Shown here: positions 45,949-54,891 of the stretch, piece after piece
Layout of the letters: each line of letters begins with the position of its first letter
Position numbering within the stretch: the stretch's first letter is position 1
Assembly: GCF_033366695.1 (NCBI RefSeq)
Contig: NZ_JAOBTQ010000001.1
Coordinates: 8,060,001-8,124,000, forward strand
DNA length: 64,000 nt
Source: Streptomyces sp. SCL15-4
GTDB taxonomy: Bacteria; Actinomycetota; Actinomycetes; Streptomycetales; Streptomycetaceae
Direction: 5' to 3'
Position numbers and translations under genes: made by a program
The notes under the pieces: generated by a model
Seen by the model: only the letters and a program-made list of their open reading frames with translations
Databases searched by the model: none
What the model was told of the DNA's origin: nothing

Positions 45949-46899
45949 ATGACGACCTATCTGGTACGCCGCCTGATCCAGGCCGTCCTCGTCCTGTGGG
46001 CCGCGTTCACACTGTCGTTCGCCGTGCTCTACCTGCTGCCCGGCGACCCCGTGTCCGTGATGGCGGCGGGCGGCGGCGAGACGAACGCCGTCGCACCGGA
46101 GCAACTCGCCGAACTGAAAAGGCAGTACGGCCTCGACAAACCGGTCTCCGAGCAGTATCGCGGCATGCTGTGGAACGCGCTGCACGGCGACTTCGGAACC
46201 TCGGTGCGCAGCGGCGACCGCGTCACGCACATGATCGCCACGAACCTGCCCGACACCCTCCGACTCGCCTCCGCAGCGCTGCTGTTGGCCCTGGCCCTCG
46301 GCGCGGGCACGGCCCTGCTCGGCACATACACCCGCAGGCCCTGGCTGCGTCAGGCGCTGCTGTCGCTGCCCGCCCTGGGCGTGTCCGCGCCGACGTTCCT
46401 GGTCGGTCTGCTGCTCGTGCAGCTCGTCTCGTTCCGCTGGGGACTGCTGCCGGCCGTCGGCAACGAAGGACTCGACAGCCTGGTCCTGCCGGCGATCACG
46501 CTGGCCCTGCCCACCGGCGCGGTGATCGCCCAGGTCTTCGCCAAGAGCCTGCGCACCGCCCTCGGCGAACCGTACGTGGTGACCGCCCTGGCCAAGGGAG
46601 CGAGCCGGGCCCGGGTGCACTTCCGGCACGCCGCCCGCAACGCGGCGATCCCCCCGCTCACCGTGGCGGGCATGCTCGTCGGCAACCTGCTGGCCGGTTC
46701 GGTGGTGGTGGAGACGGTGTTCTCCCGCACCGGCGTGGGGCGGATCACCGCCACGGCCGTGAGCGCGCAGGACATCCCGGTGGTCCAGGGCCTGGTGGTG
46801 TTCGGCGCCCTCGTGTTCGTCCTGGCGAACCTGGCGGTCGACCTCGTCCATCCGCTGCTCGATCCGAGGGTGACGACGGCCGCGGCGGTGGTCCGATGA
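45949..46899 (+). CDS. ABC permease, DppB/OppB type
   Basis: 316 residues from ATG 45949, with six predicted membrane helices. The family start [24 protein letters not shown], the LPGDPV loop, LYGLDKP-like [12 protein letters not shown], and the EAA loop region ([18 protein letters not shown]) are typical of peptide/nickel importer permeases. It overlaps the next permease by ATGA. It forms the membrane channel with that gene and works with the binding protein at 40423. Confidence 0.94.
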   Translation: MTTYLVRRLIQAVLVLWAAFTLSFAVLYLLPGDPVSVMAAGGGETNAVAPEQLAELKRQYGLDKPVSEQYRGMLWNALHGDFGTSVRSGDRVTHMIATNLPDTLRLASAALLLALALGAGTALLGTYTRRPWLRQALLSLPALGVSAPTFLVGLLLVQLVSFRWGLLPAVGNEGLDSLVLPAITLALPTGAVIAQVFAKSLRTALGEPYVVTALAKGASRARVHFRHAARNAAIPPLTVAGMLVGNLLAGSVVVETVFSRTGVGRITATAVSAQDIPVVQGLVVFGALVFVLANLAVDLVHPLLDPRVTTAAAVVR

Positions 46900-47810
46900 C
46901 CGGACTCCCGCAGGCCGAGGCGCTCACCCGCCGCTCCGGTGCGCCGTACTCCGGCCCCGAGCGGCAGCAGCGGACGCTTCAGCGGCTGCGCCGCCTGGCC
47001 GGCTTCCTGCTGCGCCGACCCGGACTCGTCCTGTCGGTGCTCCTGCTGCTCCTCGTCCTCGTATCCGCCTTCTTCCCGGGCCTGTTCACCTCGCAGGACC
47101 CGCTGTCCGGAGTGCCCCGGGACAAACTGCTCAGCCCGGGCGCCGGTCATCTCTTCGGCACCGACCAACTGGGACGCGACCTGTTCTCCCGGGTGGTGCA
47201 CGGCTCGGCCCTCTCGCTGCGGGCCACGCTGCTCGCCGTCGCCGTCGGCCTGGTGATCGGCTCCGGGCTCGGCCTGCTCGCCGGCTACCTGGGCGGCTGG
47301 GTCGACGCCGTCTCGATGAGAGCCGCCGACGTCCTGCTGGCCATCCCGAACCTGCTGCTCTCGCTGGCCGTGGTCACCGCGCTGGGCTTCGGCACGGTCA
47401 AGGTCGCGATCGCCGTGGGCGTCACGAGCGTGGCGAGCTTCGCCCGCATCATGCGCTCGGAAGTGCTGCGGGTGCGCGCCGCGGTGTACGTGGAGGCGGC
47501 CCGCTCCTCCGGCGTGCGCTGGTTCACGGTCCTGTGGCGGCACGTCCTGCCGAACGCGGCGGGCCCCGTCCTCGTGTACGCCACCGTCGACCTCGGCGCC
47601 GTCGTGCTCCAGGTCTCCTCGCTCAGCTTCCTCGGCTACGGCGCCACCCCGCCCGCCCCCGAGTGGGGCGCCCTCGTCTCGGGCGGCCGGGACTACCTCG
47701 CCACCGCATGGTGGCTGACCATCCTGCCCGGACTGACCATCGCGGCCACTGTGCTCGCCGCCAACCGCATCGCGCGCGCCCTCGACGGAGAAGGCAGGCA
47801 GACACGATGA
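46896..47810 (+). CDS. ABC permease, DppC/OppC type
   Basis: 304 residues from ATG 46896 (ATGA overlap). It has the N-terminal cytoplasmic arm followed by a first helix ([20 protein letters not shown]), [19 protein letters not shown], and the EAA loop [22 protein letters not shown]. This is the second half of the channel. The stop overlaps the ATPase start, so all three transporter genes form one translational unit. Confidence 0.94.
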   Translation: MTGLPQAEALTRRSGAPYSGPERQQRTLQRLRRLAGFLLRRPGLVLSVLLLLLVLVSAFFPGLFTSQDPLSGVPRDKLLSPGAGHLFGTDQLGRDLFSRVVHGSALSLRATLLAVAVGLVIGSGLGLLAGYLGGWVDAVSMRAADVLLAIPNLLLSLAVVTALGFGTVKVAIAVGVTSVASFARIMRSEVLRVRAAVYVEAARSSGVRWFTVLWRHVLPNAAGPVLVYATVDLGAVVLQVSSLSFLGYGATPPAPEWGALVSGGRDYLATAWWLTILPGLTIAATVLAANRIARALDGEGRQTR

Positions 47811-49462
47811 ACGACGGACCGCCGCTGCTCGACGTCCGCGGCCTCGAAGTCTCCTACCGCACCCGGTCCGGCGTCGTACGAGCCGTGCGCGGCGCCGAAC
47901 TGACCGTGCGGCCCGGTGAGGTCGTCGCCGTGGTCGGCGAGTCCGGCTCCGGCAAGAGCACGATGGCGCACGCCGTGCTCGGCCTGCTCCCCGCCGGCGG
48001 CACCCTGGACGCCGGGCGGATCGTCTTCGACGGCGTCGACCTGGCCCGGGCCCGGGACAGGGAGCTGCGGGCCCGGCGCGGCCGTGCGATCGGGCTGATC
48101 CCGCAGGACCCGATGGTGGCGCTCAACCCGGTGCAGCGCGTCGGGGCCCAGGTCGCCGAGGTGCTGCTGATCCACGGGCTCGCGGACCGGGACGCCGCGG
48201 CCGAACAGGCCGTGGAGATCCTGCGGCGGGCCGGGCTGCCCGACCCCGGGACCACGGCCCGCCAGTACCCGCACGAACTCTCCGGAGGCATGCGCCAACG
48301 GGTGCTGATCGCCGTCGCGGTGGCCGCCCGGCCCCGACTGGTGATCGCCGACGAACCGACCAGCGCCCTCGACGTCACCGTCCAGCGGCGCATCCTCGAC
48401 CACATCGGGGAACTCACCCGGGAGTCCGGCACCGCCGTCCTGCTGATCACCCACGACCTCGGCATCGCCGCGGACAGGGCCCGGCGTATCGTCGTCATGG
48501 CCGAGGGCCGGGTCGTCGAGACCGGCCCGACCCGGCAGGTCCGCGCCACACCCCGGCACCCGTACACCCGCCGGCTCCTGGCGGCCGCGCCCAGCCTCGC
48601 CGCTGACCGCCTCGTGGCACGGCACCGACCCACGGCCGGCACCGGGCCCGCTCCCGCCGCACCCGTACTCGTGGCCGCCCAGGGCCTGGTGAAGGACTTC
48701 CCGCTCCCGCGCGCGGCGACGGGCGGTCCGCGCACGCTCCGCGCCGTCGACCACGTCGGTTTCACCGTCCGGCGCGGCGAGACCTTCGCGCTGGTCGGCG
48801 AATCGGGCTCCGGCAAGTCGACCACCGCCCGCCTGGTGGCCCGCCTCGCCGAGCCCACATCGGGCACGGTCGTCTTCGACGGACAGGACATCACCGCCCT
48901 GCGCGGCGAGCGGCTGCGGCGGCTCCGGCAGCGCATGCAGATCGTCTACCAGAGCCCCTACGCCTCACTCGACCCGCGGCAGTCCGTCGGGGACGCGATC
49001 ACCGAACCGCTGCGGGCGTTCGGCGTCGGCAGCCGCAAGGAACGCAGGAGGCGCGCGGACGACCTCCTCGCGCGCGTGGCGCTGCCCGCCTCCGCGCTCG
49101 GCCGCAGGCCCGCGGAACTGTCCGGCGGACAGCGCCAGCGCGTGGCGATCGCCCGGGCCCTCGCCCTGGAACCCGACCTCGTCGTCTGCGACGAGCCCGT
49201 CTCCGCTCTCGACGTGTCGGTACAGGCACAGATCCTCGAACTGCTCGTCGACCTCCAGCGCGACCTCGGCCTGAGCTATCTCTTCATCTCCCACGACCTG
49301 GCCGTGGTCCGGCAGATCGCCGACCGGGTCGGCGTACTGCGGCACGGCCGCCTGATCGAGACGGGCACCACCGAGGCCGTCTTCTCCGCGCCGGCCGAGC
49401 CGTACACGAAGGAACTGCTCGCGGCCGTCCCCGGCGGCCGGCACAGCTCCGTCGGCACCTGA
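47807..49462 (+). CDS. Tandem ABC ATPase (DppD-DppF fused)
   Basis: 551 residues with two complete nucleotide-binding domains. Each has Walker [10 protein letters not shown] (near residues 45 and 330), signatures LSGGMRQR and LSGGQRQR, and Walker [12 protein letters not shown] and [11 protein letters not shown]. Fused DppD/DppF ATPases are common in actinomycete peptide importers. It starts with an ATGA overlap. It powers uptake through the two upstream permeases. The plus-strand gene run ends here; the lasso locus that follows is on the opposite strand. Confidence 0.95.
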   Translation: MNDGPPLLDVRGLEVSYRTRSGVVRAVRGAELTVRPGEVVAVVGESGSGKSTMAHAVLGLLPAGGTLDAGRIVFDGVDLARARDRELRARRGRAIGLIPQDPMVALNPVQRVGAQVAEVLLIHGLADRDAAAEQAVEILRRAGLPDPGTTARQYPHELSGGMRQRVLIAVAVAARPRLVIADEPTSALDVTVQRRILDHIGELTRESGTAVLLITHDLGIAADRARRIVVMAEGRVVETGPTRQVRATPRHPYTRRLLAAAPSLAADRLVARHRPTAGTGPAPAAPVLVAAQGLVKDFPLPRAATGGPRTLRAVDHVGFTVRRGETFALVGESGSGKSTTARLVARLAEPTSGTVVFDGQDITALRGERLRRLRQRMQIVYQSPYASLDPRQSVGDAITEPLRAFGVGSRKERRRRADDLLARVALPASALGRRPAELSGGQRQRVAIARALALEPDLVVCDEPVSALDVSVQAQILELLVDLQRDLGLSYLFISHDLAVVRQIADRVGVLRHGRLIETGTTEAVFSAPAEPYTKELLAAVPGGRHSSVGT

Positions 49463-49702
49463 CGCGCCGTGACACGGCCGGTTGTCGCGCCGCGCCCGGC
49501 CGGCCCATCGGAATCCGCGGGCGGCGCAAGGGCGTACGGCGGCCGGTGCCCGGCTCGCGGGTGACCGTCTCGTCACAGGCGCCGCCCGCGAGCAGCCACG
49601 GCAGTACGGCCGGGACCAGGAGCGGGAGTCACCAAGAGGCCCGTCAAGGCCGGGACTCACGACAGCCGGAGCCGCGAGCCCGCCAGGACCAGGCCGCCCC
49701 GG

Positions 49703-50134
49703 TCAGCCGGCGGACCGGCTGCTGAGGAGTGTTCGGTACGTACTCGCGCCCCCGTCCGTCCCCTCCTCACCGACCGGACGGCCGTCGACCTCGACCCAGG
49801 CGTGGGCAGCGAACGGACTGGTCCGCACGCCGACGCACCAGATGGGCCGCTGTCCGTGCAGCCGGGCCAGCAGCATGACCGCCAGCGAGCGGCGCAGACA
49901 GCCCTGCTGCCCTCGGCAGGAAGCGCTGACGGCGACGACGGCGGCCCGGTAGGCGCGAACCGAGGCGTAGTCCGCAGCGCGCGACCCGCGCCCGAGGACA
50001 CGCAGAATCCGCAGGATCACGGCGGGCGAACAGCGGGCCATCGGCGCGGCCACACACGCCGCCGCGTACGCCGGAGCACGCAGCCGCCAGCGGGGCAGCG
50101 GCAGGCGGGCGAGCGTCTGGTCGGTGGCGGTCAT
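49703..50134 (-). CDS. Lasso peptide leader protease (B2, transglutaminase-like)
   Basis: 143 residues from ATG 50134 (ATGA overlap with B1). The B2 cysteine-protease fold is marked by QQGCLRRSLAVMLLA (catalytic Cys), AHAWVEVDG (catalytic His) and a following acidic residue. It cuts the precursor leader after delivery by the RRE protein and before or during ring closure. Length is normal for the split B1/B2 arrangement typical of actinomycetes. It is the last gene of the lasso operon; no exporter gene follows. Confidence 0.92.
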   Translation of the reverse strand: MTATDQTLARLPLPRWRLRAPAYAAACVAAPMARCSPAVILRILRVLGRGSRAADYASVRAYRAAVVAVSASCRGQQGCLRRSLAVMLLARLHGQRPIWCVGVRTSPFAAHAWVEVDGRPVGEEGTDGGASTYRTLLSSRSAG

Positions 50135-50382
50135 GGCGTCACCAGTCCCGCGCCGTGCAGCCGGTCGACCAGTTCGGCCACGTCCCGGTGCACCTTCTCC
50201 CGGCCCGCGCCCGTACGCTCCGCGAGTGCGCCCACCACGTCGGGCAGCCGTTCACCGCCCAGCAGACGGGACAGCACTTCCGAGCCGGTGGAGTTGAGCT
50301 GGTAGAACTTCCCGCTCCGCTCGTGGAGCAGGACGGTGCCGTCGTCGGTGTCCAGCGCCGACACGGATTCCGCGAGACGCAT
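50131..50382 (-). CDS. Lasso peptide RRE protein (B1, PqqD-like)
   Basis: 83 residues from ATG 50382 with GAAGGG just upstream. This RiPP recognition element has the PqqD-like wHTH layout: VLLHERSGKFYQLNSTGSEVL, then helices to VDRLHGAGLVTP. It binds the precursor leader (YxxPxL...G motif) and brings it to the B2 protease. The frame is open to 50520, but the upstream part (RDRNRDRRD) derives from short repeats and is unlikely to be translated. It overlaps B2 by ATGA. Confidence 0.9.
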   Translation of the reverse strand: MRLAESVSALDTDDGTVLLHERSGKFYQLNSTGSEVLSRLLGGERLPDVVGALAERTGAGREKVHRDVAELVDRLHGAGLVTP

Positions 50383-50383
50383 G

Positions 50384-50411
50384 CTGTCCCTTCTGTCCCT
50401 GTTCCTGTCCC
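50384..50411. repeat. CTGTCCC repeats in front of B1
   Basis: CTGTCCC occurs at 50384, 50393 and 50405, giving repeated GGGACAG on the coding strand just before the B1 start, between the cyclase stop and B1. The purine-rich run includes the B1 ribosome site. Confidence 0.6.
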
Positions 50412-50456
50412 TGTTGCTCTTGCCGTCCCGTCCGTCGTCAGCCACCGGCCACCGCC

Positions 50457-52280
50457 TCATCGAGCCCCGCACTCCACGCCACCGCCGGTCACCGGCCTGC
50501 CGGCCTGGGCGCGCAACCACACCTCACCGCCCAGCGTGAGGGTCACGGCCGCGAGGGGAAGCCGTGGCGGGAGCGGTCCGGACAGGGTGGCGCGCAGCGT
50601 TTCCGCGTCGATCAGGCCGAGCGCCGCCAGGGCCGAGTCCGCACACAGTCCGAGCAGTTGGCGGCGGTGGCGGCGCAGACCGTCGTGCGCGTCCTGTGAC
50701 GTCTCGTCCTTCGTCCGGCGCGCCAGCAGCTCCGGCGGCAGGACGCCGGTCACGGCCTCCTTCAGCAGAGGCTTGTACTCCCACGGCGAGAAGCGCTCGC
50801 CGGAACGGACGCGCAGGCAGGCGTCGACGACGGTGTCGTCGAAGAACGGGACTTGGCAGCGGACCCCCTCCGCCTCGAAGACCCGTCCGTACAGACGGCT
50901 GTTGCGGGCCCCCGCCCGTACCCGTTCCACGGCGAGGTGCCGCCCGCGTCCGTCCGCGTGCGCCGCGATCTCGGGCAGCCTGGTCTCGATCAGCCCGCAC
51001 ACCAGCTCGGCGGCCGTGCCGGTGGCCCACGGAGGCAGCCTGAGCGGGTAGCCCCAGGAGGTGGGCGGCCCCGCGTAGTCGATGTTCGCGCGGAGCCCCT
51101 GCCGCTGACCGGCCAGCCATTGCGCGTACCGCCCGGGTCCACCGCCGATCAGCCCGAGTGCCTGCCGCGGTCGCCAGCGGTGGTGTGCCCGGTACGCGCT
51201 CAAGTGCCGCAGCGCGAGCAGCGGTTCACGACGGACCAGGTCGTGGAGATAGCCGTGGGCGGGTGCGAAGAGTTCGTCACCGCCAAGACCCGCCAAGTGC
51301 GCGCATGCGCCCCGGCCGGCCAGACACCGTGCGACTCCGCGCAGCCGGGCCTGGGTGCGGGCTTCGGGAAAGGGTTCGTCGGGCGGTGTCCAGGCATCGG
51401 CCAGTTCCGCGTAGCACGGGGCGAGATCGCCGGCCGCGTCGAGCGTGAGGTGCGTGGCATCCGGCATCAGGGAGCGGGCGCGCGTCGCCCAGCGCATGTC
51501 CTCGTCGCCGATTCCGGCGACGGACACGGTGGTGAGGCGTGCGCCCGCGCGGTGGGCCAGGAGGGAGAGGCTGGTGGAGTCCAGCCCGCCGGAGAGGTCC
51601 GCGGTGAGCGGTCCGAGCCTGGCGCGTGCCTCGACGGACCGCCGTAGCTCGGTGGACAAGAGCCGGGCCCCTTCACGCACGGAGAGTTCCTCCGCCGGCG
51701 GCGTCCACCATCGCTCCTCTCCGGCCCGGCCCTCCGGCGTGAGCGTCAGCAGGCGGCCGGGCGGCACGGCGCGAACCCCCTGCCAGACCGTCGTGTCCGC
51801 CAGGGCCTGCGGCAGGCTGGGCAGGAGCAGCCGGGCGGCGAGGGCGGCGGGCTCGACACGCGCTCCCGCGAGGCGGGCGAGGACGTCCGCACGGTCCCCG
51901 GCCACCGTCACGCCGCCGAGGGACACGGTGAACACCTGCCGCACGCCGTGCGCCCCGCCCCGCAGGGACATGCGCCCGTCGCCATGGCTGACGGCGACGT
52001 GGAACGAGCCGGGCAGGACGGCGCGCAACAGCTCGGCGGGCCTCGCCGACACCGACGCGGCACGGACATCGGCATCCCGGAAGACCCCGCACACCACGAC
52101 CCGCGCCCGCCCCGCGTCGAGGACAAGCAGTTCATCCGTCCGCCAGACACCCATCAGCCACGCCCGCCCCGACGGGTGGGCCACTTCGGCGCGGGCGCGG
52201 GCGCGCAGGTTCGCCGCGACCCGTTCGCCCGCCGGGCAGTCGGGGAGCGCGACGAACCAACTCGCCTCTACGGCGGGCAT
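50457..52280 (-). CDS. Lasso peptide cyclase (C, asparagine-synthetase-like)
   Basis: About 607 residues from ATG 52280 (GTG 52298 is an alternative in frame). The ATP-pyrophosphatase motif is SGGLDSTS. LAGLGGDELFAPAHG, VPFFDDTVVDACL and EYKPLLKEA follow, as in lasso cyclases. The N-terminal glutaminase-like part lacks the catalytic Cys2 of true asparagine synthetases. The enzyme adenylates the acceptor carboxylate of the core (Glu8) and forms the isopeptide bond to Gly1. It lies directly downstream of the precursor gene. Confidence 0.93.
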   Translation of the reverse strand: MPAVEASWFVALPDCPAGERVAANLRARARAEVAHPSGRAWLMGVWRTDELLVLDAGRARVVVCGVFRDADVRAASVSARPAELLRAVLPGSFHVAVSHGDGRMSLRGGAHGVRQVFTVSLGGVTVAGDRADVLARLAGARVEPAALAARLLLPSLPQALADTTVWQGVRAVPPGRLLTLTPEGRAGEERWWTPPAEELSVREGARLLSTELRRSVEARARLGPLTADLSGGLDSTSLSLLAHRAGARLTTVSVAGIGDEDMRWATRARSLMPDATHLTLDAAGDLAPCYAELADAWTPPDEPFPEARTQARLRGVARCLAGRGACAHLAGLGGDELFAPAHGYLHDLVRREPLLALRHLSAYRAHHRWRPRQALGLIGGGPGRYAQWLAGQRQGLRANIDYAGPPTSWGYPLRLPPWATGTAAELVCGLIETRLPEIAAHADGRGRHLAVERVRAGARNSRLYGRVFEAEGVRCQVPFFDDTVVDACLRVRSGERFSPWEYKPLLKEAVTGVLPPELLARRTKDETSQDAHDGLRRHRRQLLGLCADSALAALGLIDAETLRATLSGPLPPRLPLAAVTLTLGGEVWLRAQAGRPVTGGGVECGAR

Positions 52281-52304
52281 GCCCTCGGCATGCGCCACAG
52301 CGGT

Positions 52305-52484
52305 TCAGCCGTTGAACCCGAAGGCCAACGGCTCCACGGCGATCGTCCCCGTCCCCATGGTCAGCTCGGCGAAGTCGCCCAGCTCGATGAAGGTCGGGGG
52401 GATGTAAGCCGCCGTTTCGGCGTCCTCGGCACGTCCTGCGTGCACGGTCGCGATCTGCGGATAGTCGGGTGCGCTGCCATTCAT
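52305..52484 (-). CDS. Lasso peptide precursor (A), predicted core GTGTIAVEPLAFGFNG
   Basis: 59 residues from ATG 52484, six bases after AGGAG. The leader carries YIPPTFIELGDFAELT, the YxxPxLxxxGxxxxxT recognition pattern (Phe in the Leu position). Thr42 is at the penultimate leader position, so cleavage after Met43 gives a 16-residue core starting at Gly44. Core residue 8 is Glu, predicting an 8-residue G1-E8 ring and the tail PLAFGFNG. There are no Cys, so class II. Aromatic residues 12 and 14 are the likely plugs. The core is coded at 52308-52355. I do not recognise this core among lasso peptides I know. Confidence 0.92.
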   Translation of the reverse strand: MNGSAPDYPQIATVHAGRAEDAETAAYIPPTFIELGDFAELTMGTGTIAVEPLAFGFNG

Positions 52485-52831
52485 GGAGATCTCCTCACGG
52501 CGAGTGGCCTGTTGCGAAACACGGAGATGCCTTCACAGTCACTACAGACGGATGCCTGCGCAGTCAATGCATCACCGCTCATGCGGTCAGGTATGACTCA
52601 AACCACTCGTGGAGGGGGCGCTCCAGGCATGCGGGCAGCCCGGTGGTGCGCCCGCGCGAAACCGGCCCACCCCGTCGGCGCAGCGGGCGGAGCGGTACGG
52701 CCCGCACCCGATACGGCCGGCGAGTCCCGGCGGTGTCGGGTGCGACCTGTCCTCTCGTACGACGTGGGGCCCGGCCGTCACCGGCCGGGCCCCACCTTTC
52801 TACGAGCCGCGCTTCTCGCGCCGAATGTCGT
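52485..52831. other. Lasso promoter region and downstream flank of the small membrane gene
   Basis: About 350 bases without a credible gene. The first 120 bases upstream of the lasso precursor are comparatively A/T-rich and should hold its promoter. The right part contains the terminator at 52764-52795. Confidence 0.45.
52764..52795 (-). terminator. Terminator of the small membrane-protein gene
   Basis: A perfect 14-base stem (GTGGGGCCCGGCCG with its complement) and a TCAC loop lie 37 bases after the stop of the gene at 52832-53002. A short pyrimidine run CTTTC follows on the plus strand. Confidence 0.8.
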
Positions 52832-53002
52832 CTACCAGCGGTACCAGCGCCCCTTGCGGCCTGTGCCGTCCGCGGACCGGACGACGAAGCCCAGGAGCCA
52901 CAGGACCAACACGATCACGGCGATCCACCAGAGCGCCTTCAGCGCGAAGCCCGCGCCGAAGAGGATCAGAGCCAGCAGAAGAACCAGAAGCAGGGGAACC
53001 AT
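52832..53002 (-). CDS. Small hydrophobic membrane protein (lmo0937/DUF5670-like)
   Basis: 56 residues from ATG 53002, about 9 bases after AGGAGG; the frame extends to 53023, but that start would swallow the ribosome site. Two hydrophobic helices (MVPLLLVLLLALILFGAGF and LWWIAVIVLVLWLLGFV) are followed by a short basic tail. Such proteins are widespread, highly expressed and often stress-induced; function unknown. It is divergent from a CsbD-like stress gene. Confidence 0.8.
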   Translation of the reverse strand: MVPLLLVLLLALILFGAGFALKALWWIAVIVLVLWLLGFVVRSADGTGRKGRWYRW

Positions 53003-53178
53003 CGGTATCAACCTCCTGGCCACCGGATGCCCTTACCTCACCTCTACAAGCACACAAAGTGCGAGTTATTTTCACGCGATGAGGGGCATCCGCACGCCTC
53101 GCACGGTTCCCTCTCCCGGGCATCTGATGCACCACAGAGGCATCTTTTCGATCATTCGGTGCCGGCCCGCGTTTCCGG

Positions 53179-53202
53179 GTTTACCTGCGCCGCACGGGGT
53201 CA
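53179..53202 (+). promoter_or_regulatory. Candidate SigB-type promoter for the CsbD gene
   Basis: GTTT, a 14-base spacer, then GGGTCA resembles the stress-sigma consensus GTTT-N14-16-GGGTAY. It ends 45 bases before the CsbD start. Confidence 0.4.
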
Positions 53203-53247
53203 TGCGCCAGCCAGGACCACCTACCGAATCAGAGGAGGGTGAGCAGT

Positions 53248-53421
53248 ATGACCGCCAGTGAGAAGGCGCGGGCCAAGGCGGAGCAGGCCCTCGGCAAGGT
53301 CGCCCAGGCGGCCGGACGGGCCACCGGCAACACCAAGCTGATCGCCAAGGGACACGCGGCCGAAGCCATGGGCAAGACCCGGGAGAGCAAGGAGTCGCTC
53401 AAGGACACCGGACGCGGCTGA
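53248..53421 (+). CDS. CsbD-family stress protein
   Basis: 57 residues from ATG 53248, about 9 bases after GAGGAGG. The composition (rich in Lys, Ala, Gly, Glu and lacking aromatic residues) and the pattern KAEQALGKVAQAAGRATGN...KGHAAEAMGKTRESKESLKD identify a CsbD-like protein. These are small helical proteins under general-stress sigma control in Gram-positive bacteria; the biochemical role is unknown. A hairpin at 53476-53509 ends the transcript. Confidence 0.9.
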   Translation: MTASEKARAKAEQALGKVAQAAGRATGNTKLIAKGHAAEAMGKTRESKESLKDTGRG

Positions 53422-53778
53422 CCGGCTCTCGGTACCGCACGGCGGACTCCGGGCGCTTCGCGTCCGAAAGCGGCACGGCGGCGCTGGAGGTGATCCTCTG
53501 GCGCCGCCGTCGCGCTGGGTGTCGCAGGTGAAGCAGTGGAACCCACCGCCGAGCGGCCTGCCGGTGCCGACGACGCAAGTGGTGACCTCACGTGTACGCA
53601 GCCCGGCCGATGTGCGCGATGGGGCAACCGATCGTGCCCCCGGACATGTCCCTGCTGCCCTGACCGCGCCTCCCGCTTCGCCCGACGATGGACGTCGTAC
53701 CGAGTCGGCGCGAGCGGCGTGCGCAAGAGCGCGGAGCGATACGACTCAGCGGGTGCGCGCGCCATCGAGTGGTGGGTG
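53422..53778. other. Gap between CsbD gene and LQRTAGN protein gene
   Basis: No credible gene apart from the terminator at 53476-53509. The open frame of the next gene extends back to 53536, but that part has atypical residues and no ribosome site. Confidence 0.4.
53476..53509 (+). terminator. Terminator of the CsbD gene
   Basis: CGGCGGCGC (53476-53484) pairs with GCGCCGCCG (53501-53509), with an inner GAGG/CCTC stem. It starts 55 bases after the CsbD stop. Confidence 0.75.
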
Positions 53779-54621
53779 ATGAGGATGCGTAGGCAGGCAC
53801 GACGTCCGGAGCCGGACCAGGACTCCCACGCCGAACACGCGGACCGCCCTGGTTCCCGGCCGAGACCGTCCGGCGCATCGGCGGCCCTGTCGGCCGGGCC
53901 GCCGATGACGGTGGACACCGTGCGGACCCTGCAGCGCACGGCGGGAAACGCCGCCGCGGTCGCGGCGCTCGGACGCTCCGTGCCCGTCCAGCGCGCTCCT
54001 TCCGAGGGCTCCGACGGTCAGCGTGACGAGAAGGCCATGGACGCGAAAAGCAGGTTGCTGAGAGCCAACCGCCGGGCACAAGCACGCGCGGCGGCCGGTC
54101 AGGAGCCTCTTGCTCCTGGCGAGTACCAGACTCCCTTCGGTCCTTACACGGTGGCCGAAGGGCGGGGCGGAGTCCCCTGGATCCGTTCCAACAAGCAGCA
54201 GCACCCCGGAAGCGAAACGGTCGGGGAAAGATACGAGCAGGTGGTTCCGCAACTCGACGCCGAGCACTTCGGGATCGTGACGAACGCCCTGCGTGACGGA
54301 ACGGTCGAGGACGAAGCCCTCAACAGCATGGACGCGACGCAACGACGTGCGGCCGCCATGCTCTACGCGATCGCCGCGTCCGAGGAGAACAGATTCCCGG
54401 GAGCCGCCAAGGCGCTGCGGAGCGCCTTGGACCGCCAGACGGACCCGTACCACGAAGCACCGGAATTCCTGAAGGACTTCCCGATGGGCATGCCGAGCAA
54501 GGCGGGCGGCGGAGCGCGGTACTACGAGGACGTACTGAGCGGCAAGAAAGAACTCACCGAAGAAGCTCGCCGGACGCTGGAGGACATGTCGTCCTCCTCC
54601 GACGAGGAGACTTCTGCCTGA
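53779..54621 (+). CDS. Protein with eCIS-type LQRTAGN motif, possible injected effector
   Basis: 280 residues from ATG 53779 (ATG 53785 alternative). The N-terminal third is disordered and charged, then TVRTLQRTAGNAAAVAALGR followed by VQR near residue 77. This short motif is typical of actinomycete proteins linked to extracellular contractile injection systems. The C-terminal 170 residues are a compact, mostly helical domain of unknown type (IRSNKQQHPGSETVGERYE, MDATQRRAAAMLYAIAASEE). There are no secretion signals or contractile-system genes in the window. An effector or cargo role is inferred from the motif alone. Confidence 0.7.
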   Translation: MRMRRQARRPEPDQDSHAEHADRPGSRPRPSGASAALSAGPPMTVDTVRTLQRTAGNAAAVAALGRSVPVQRAPSEGSDGQRDEKAMDAKSRLLRANRRAQARAAAGQEPLAPGEYQTPFGPYTVAEGRGGVPWIRSNKQQHPGSETVGERYEQVVPQLDAEHFGIVTNALRDGTVEDEALNSMDATQRRAAAMLYAIAASEENRFPGAAKALRSALDRQTDPYHEAPEFLKDFPMGMPSKAGGGARYYEDVLSGKKELTEEARRTLEDMSSSSDEETSA

Positions 54622-54734
54622 CCTCCCGGCGACAGCGGGCTGTCGCGACCGATCCGCCGGTCGGGCCCTGGACAGGCCGGGCCGGCCGTCGCGCTGGTGA
54701 GGACAGAAGGCAGGCATCCCGGAGACCGGCAGAC

Positions 54735-54760
54735 CGGCACCGGCCCGTTGGCCGGTGCCG
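54735..54760 (+). terminator. Hairpin downstream of the LQRTAGN gene
   Basis: CGGCACCGGC (54735-54744) pairs perfectly with GCCGGTGCCG (54751-54760) across a 6-base loop, 113 bases after the stop and before the next gene's promoter. Likely a terminator. Confidence 0.6.
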
Positions 54761-54891
54761 CACTCGCACGCGAAGGAGACCTACGCCTCCGCACTCGGCA
54801 CCCGAGCGGTGCGTGACGGTCGGCTCCTCCATCTCGTGTGTCTGGTACGGGGTTTGAGGGGCATCCGGATGGCAGGAAGGAGGACTGCCGG

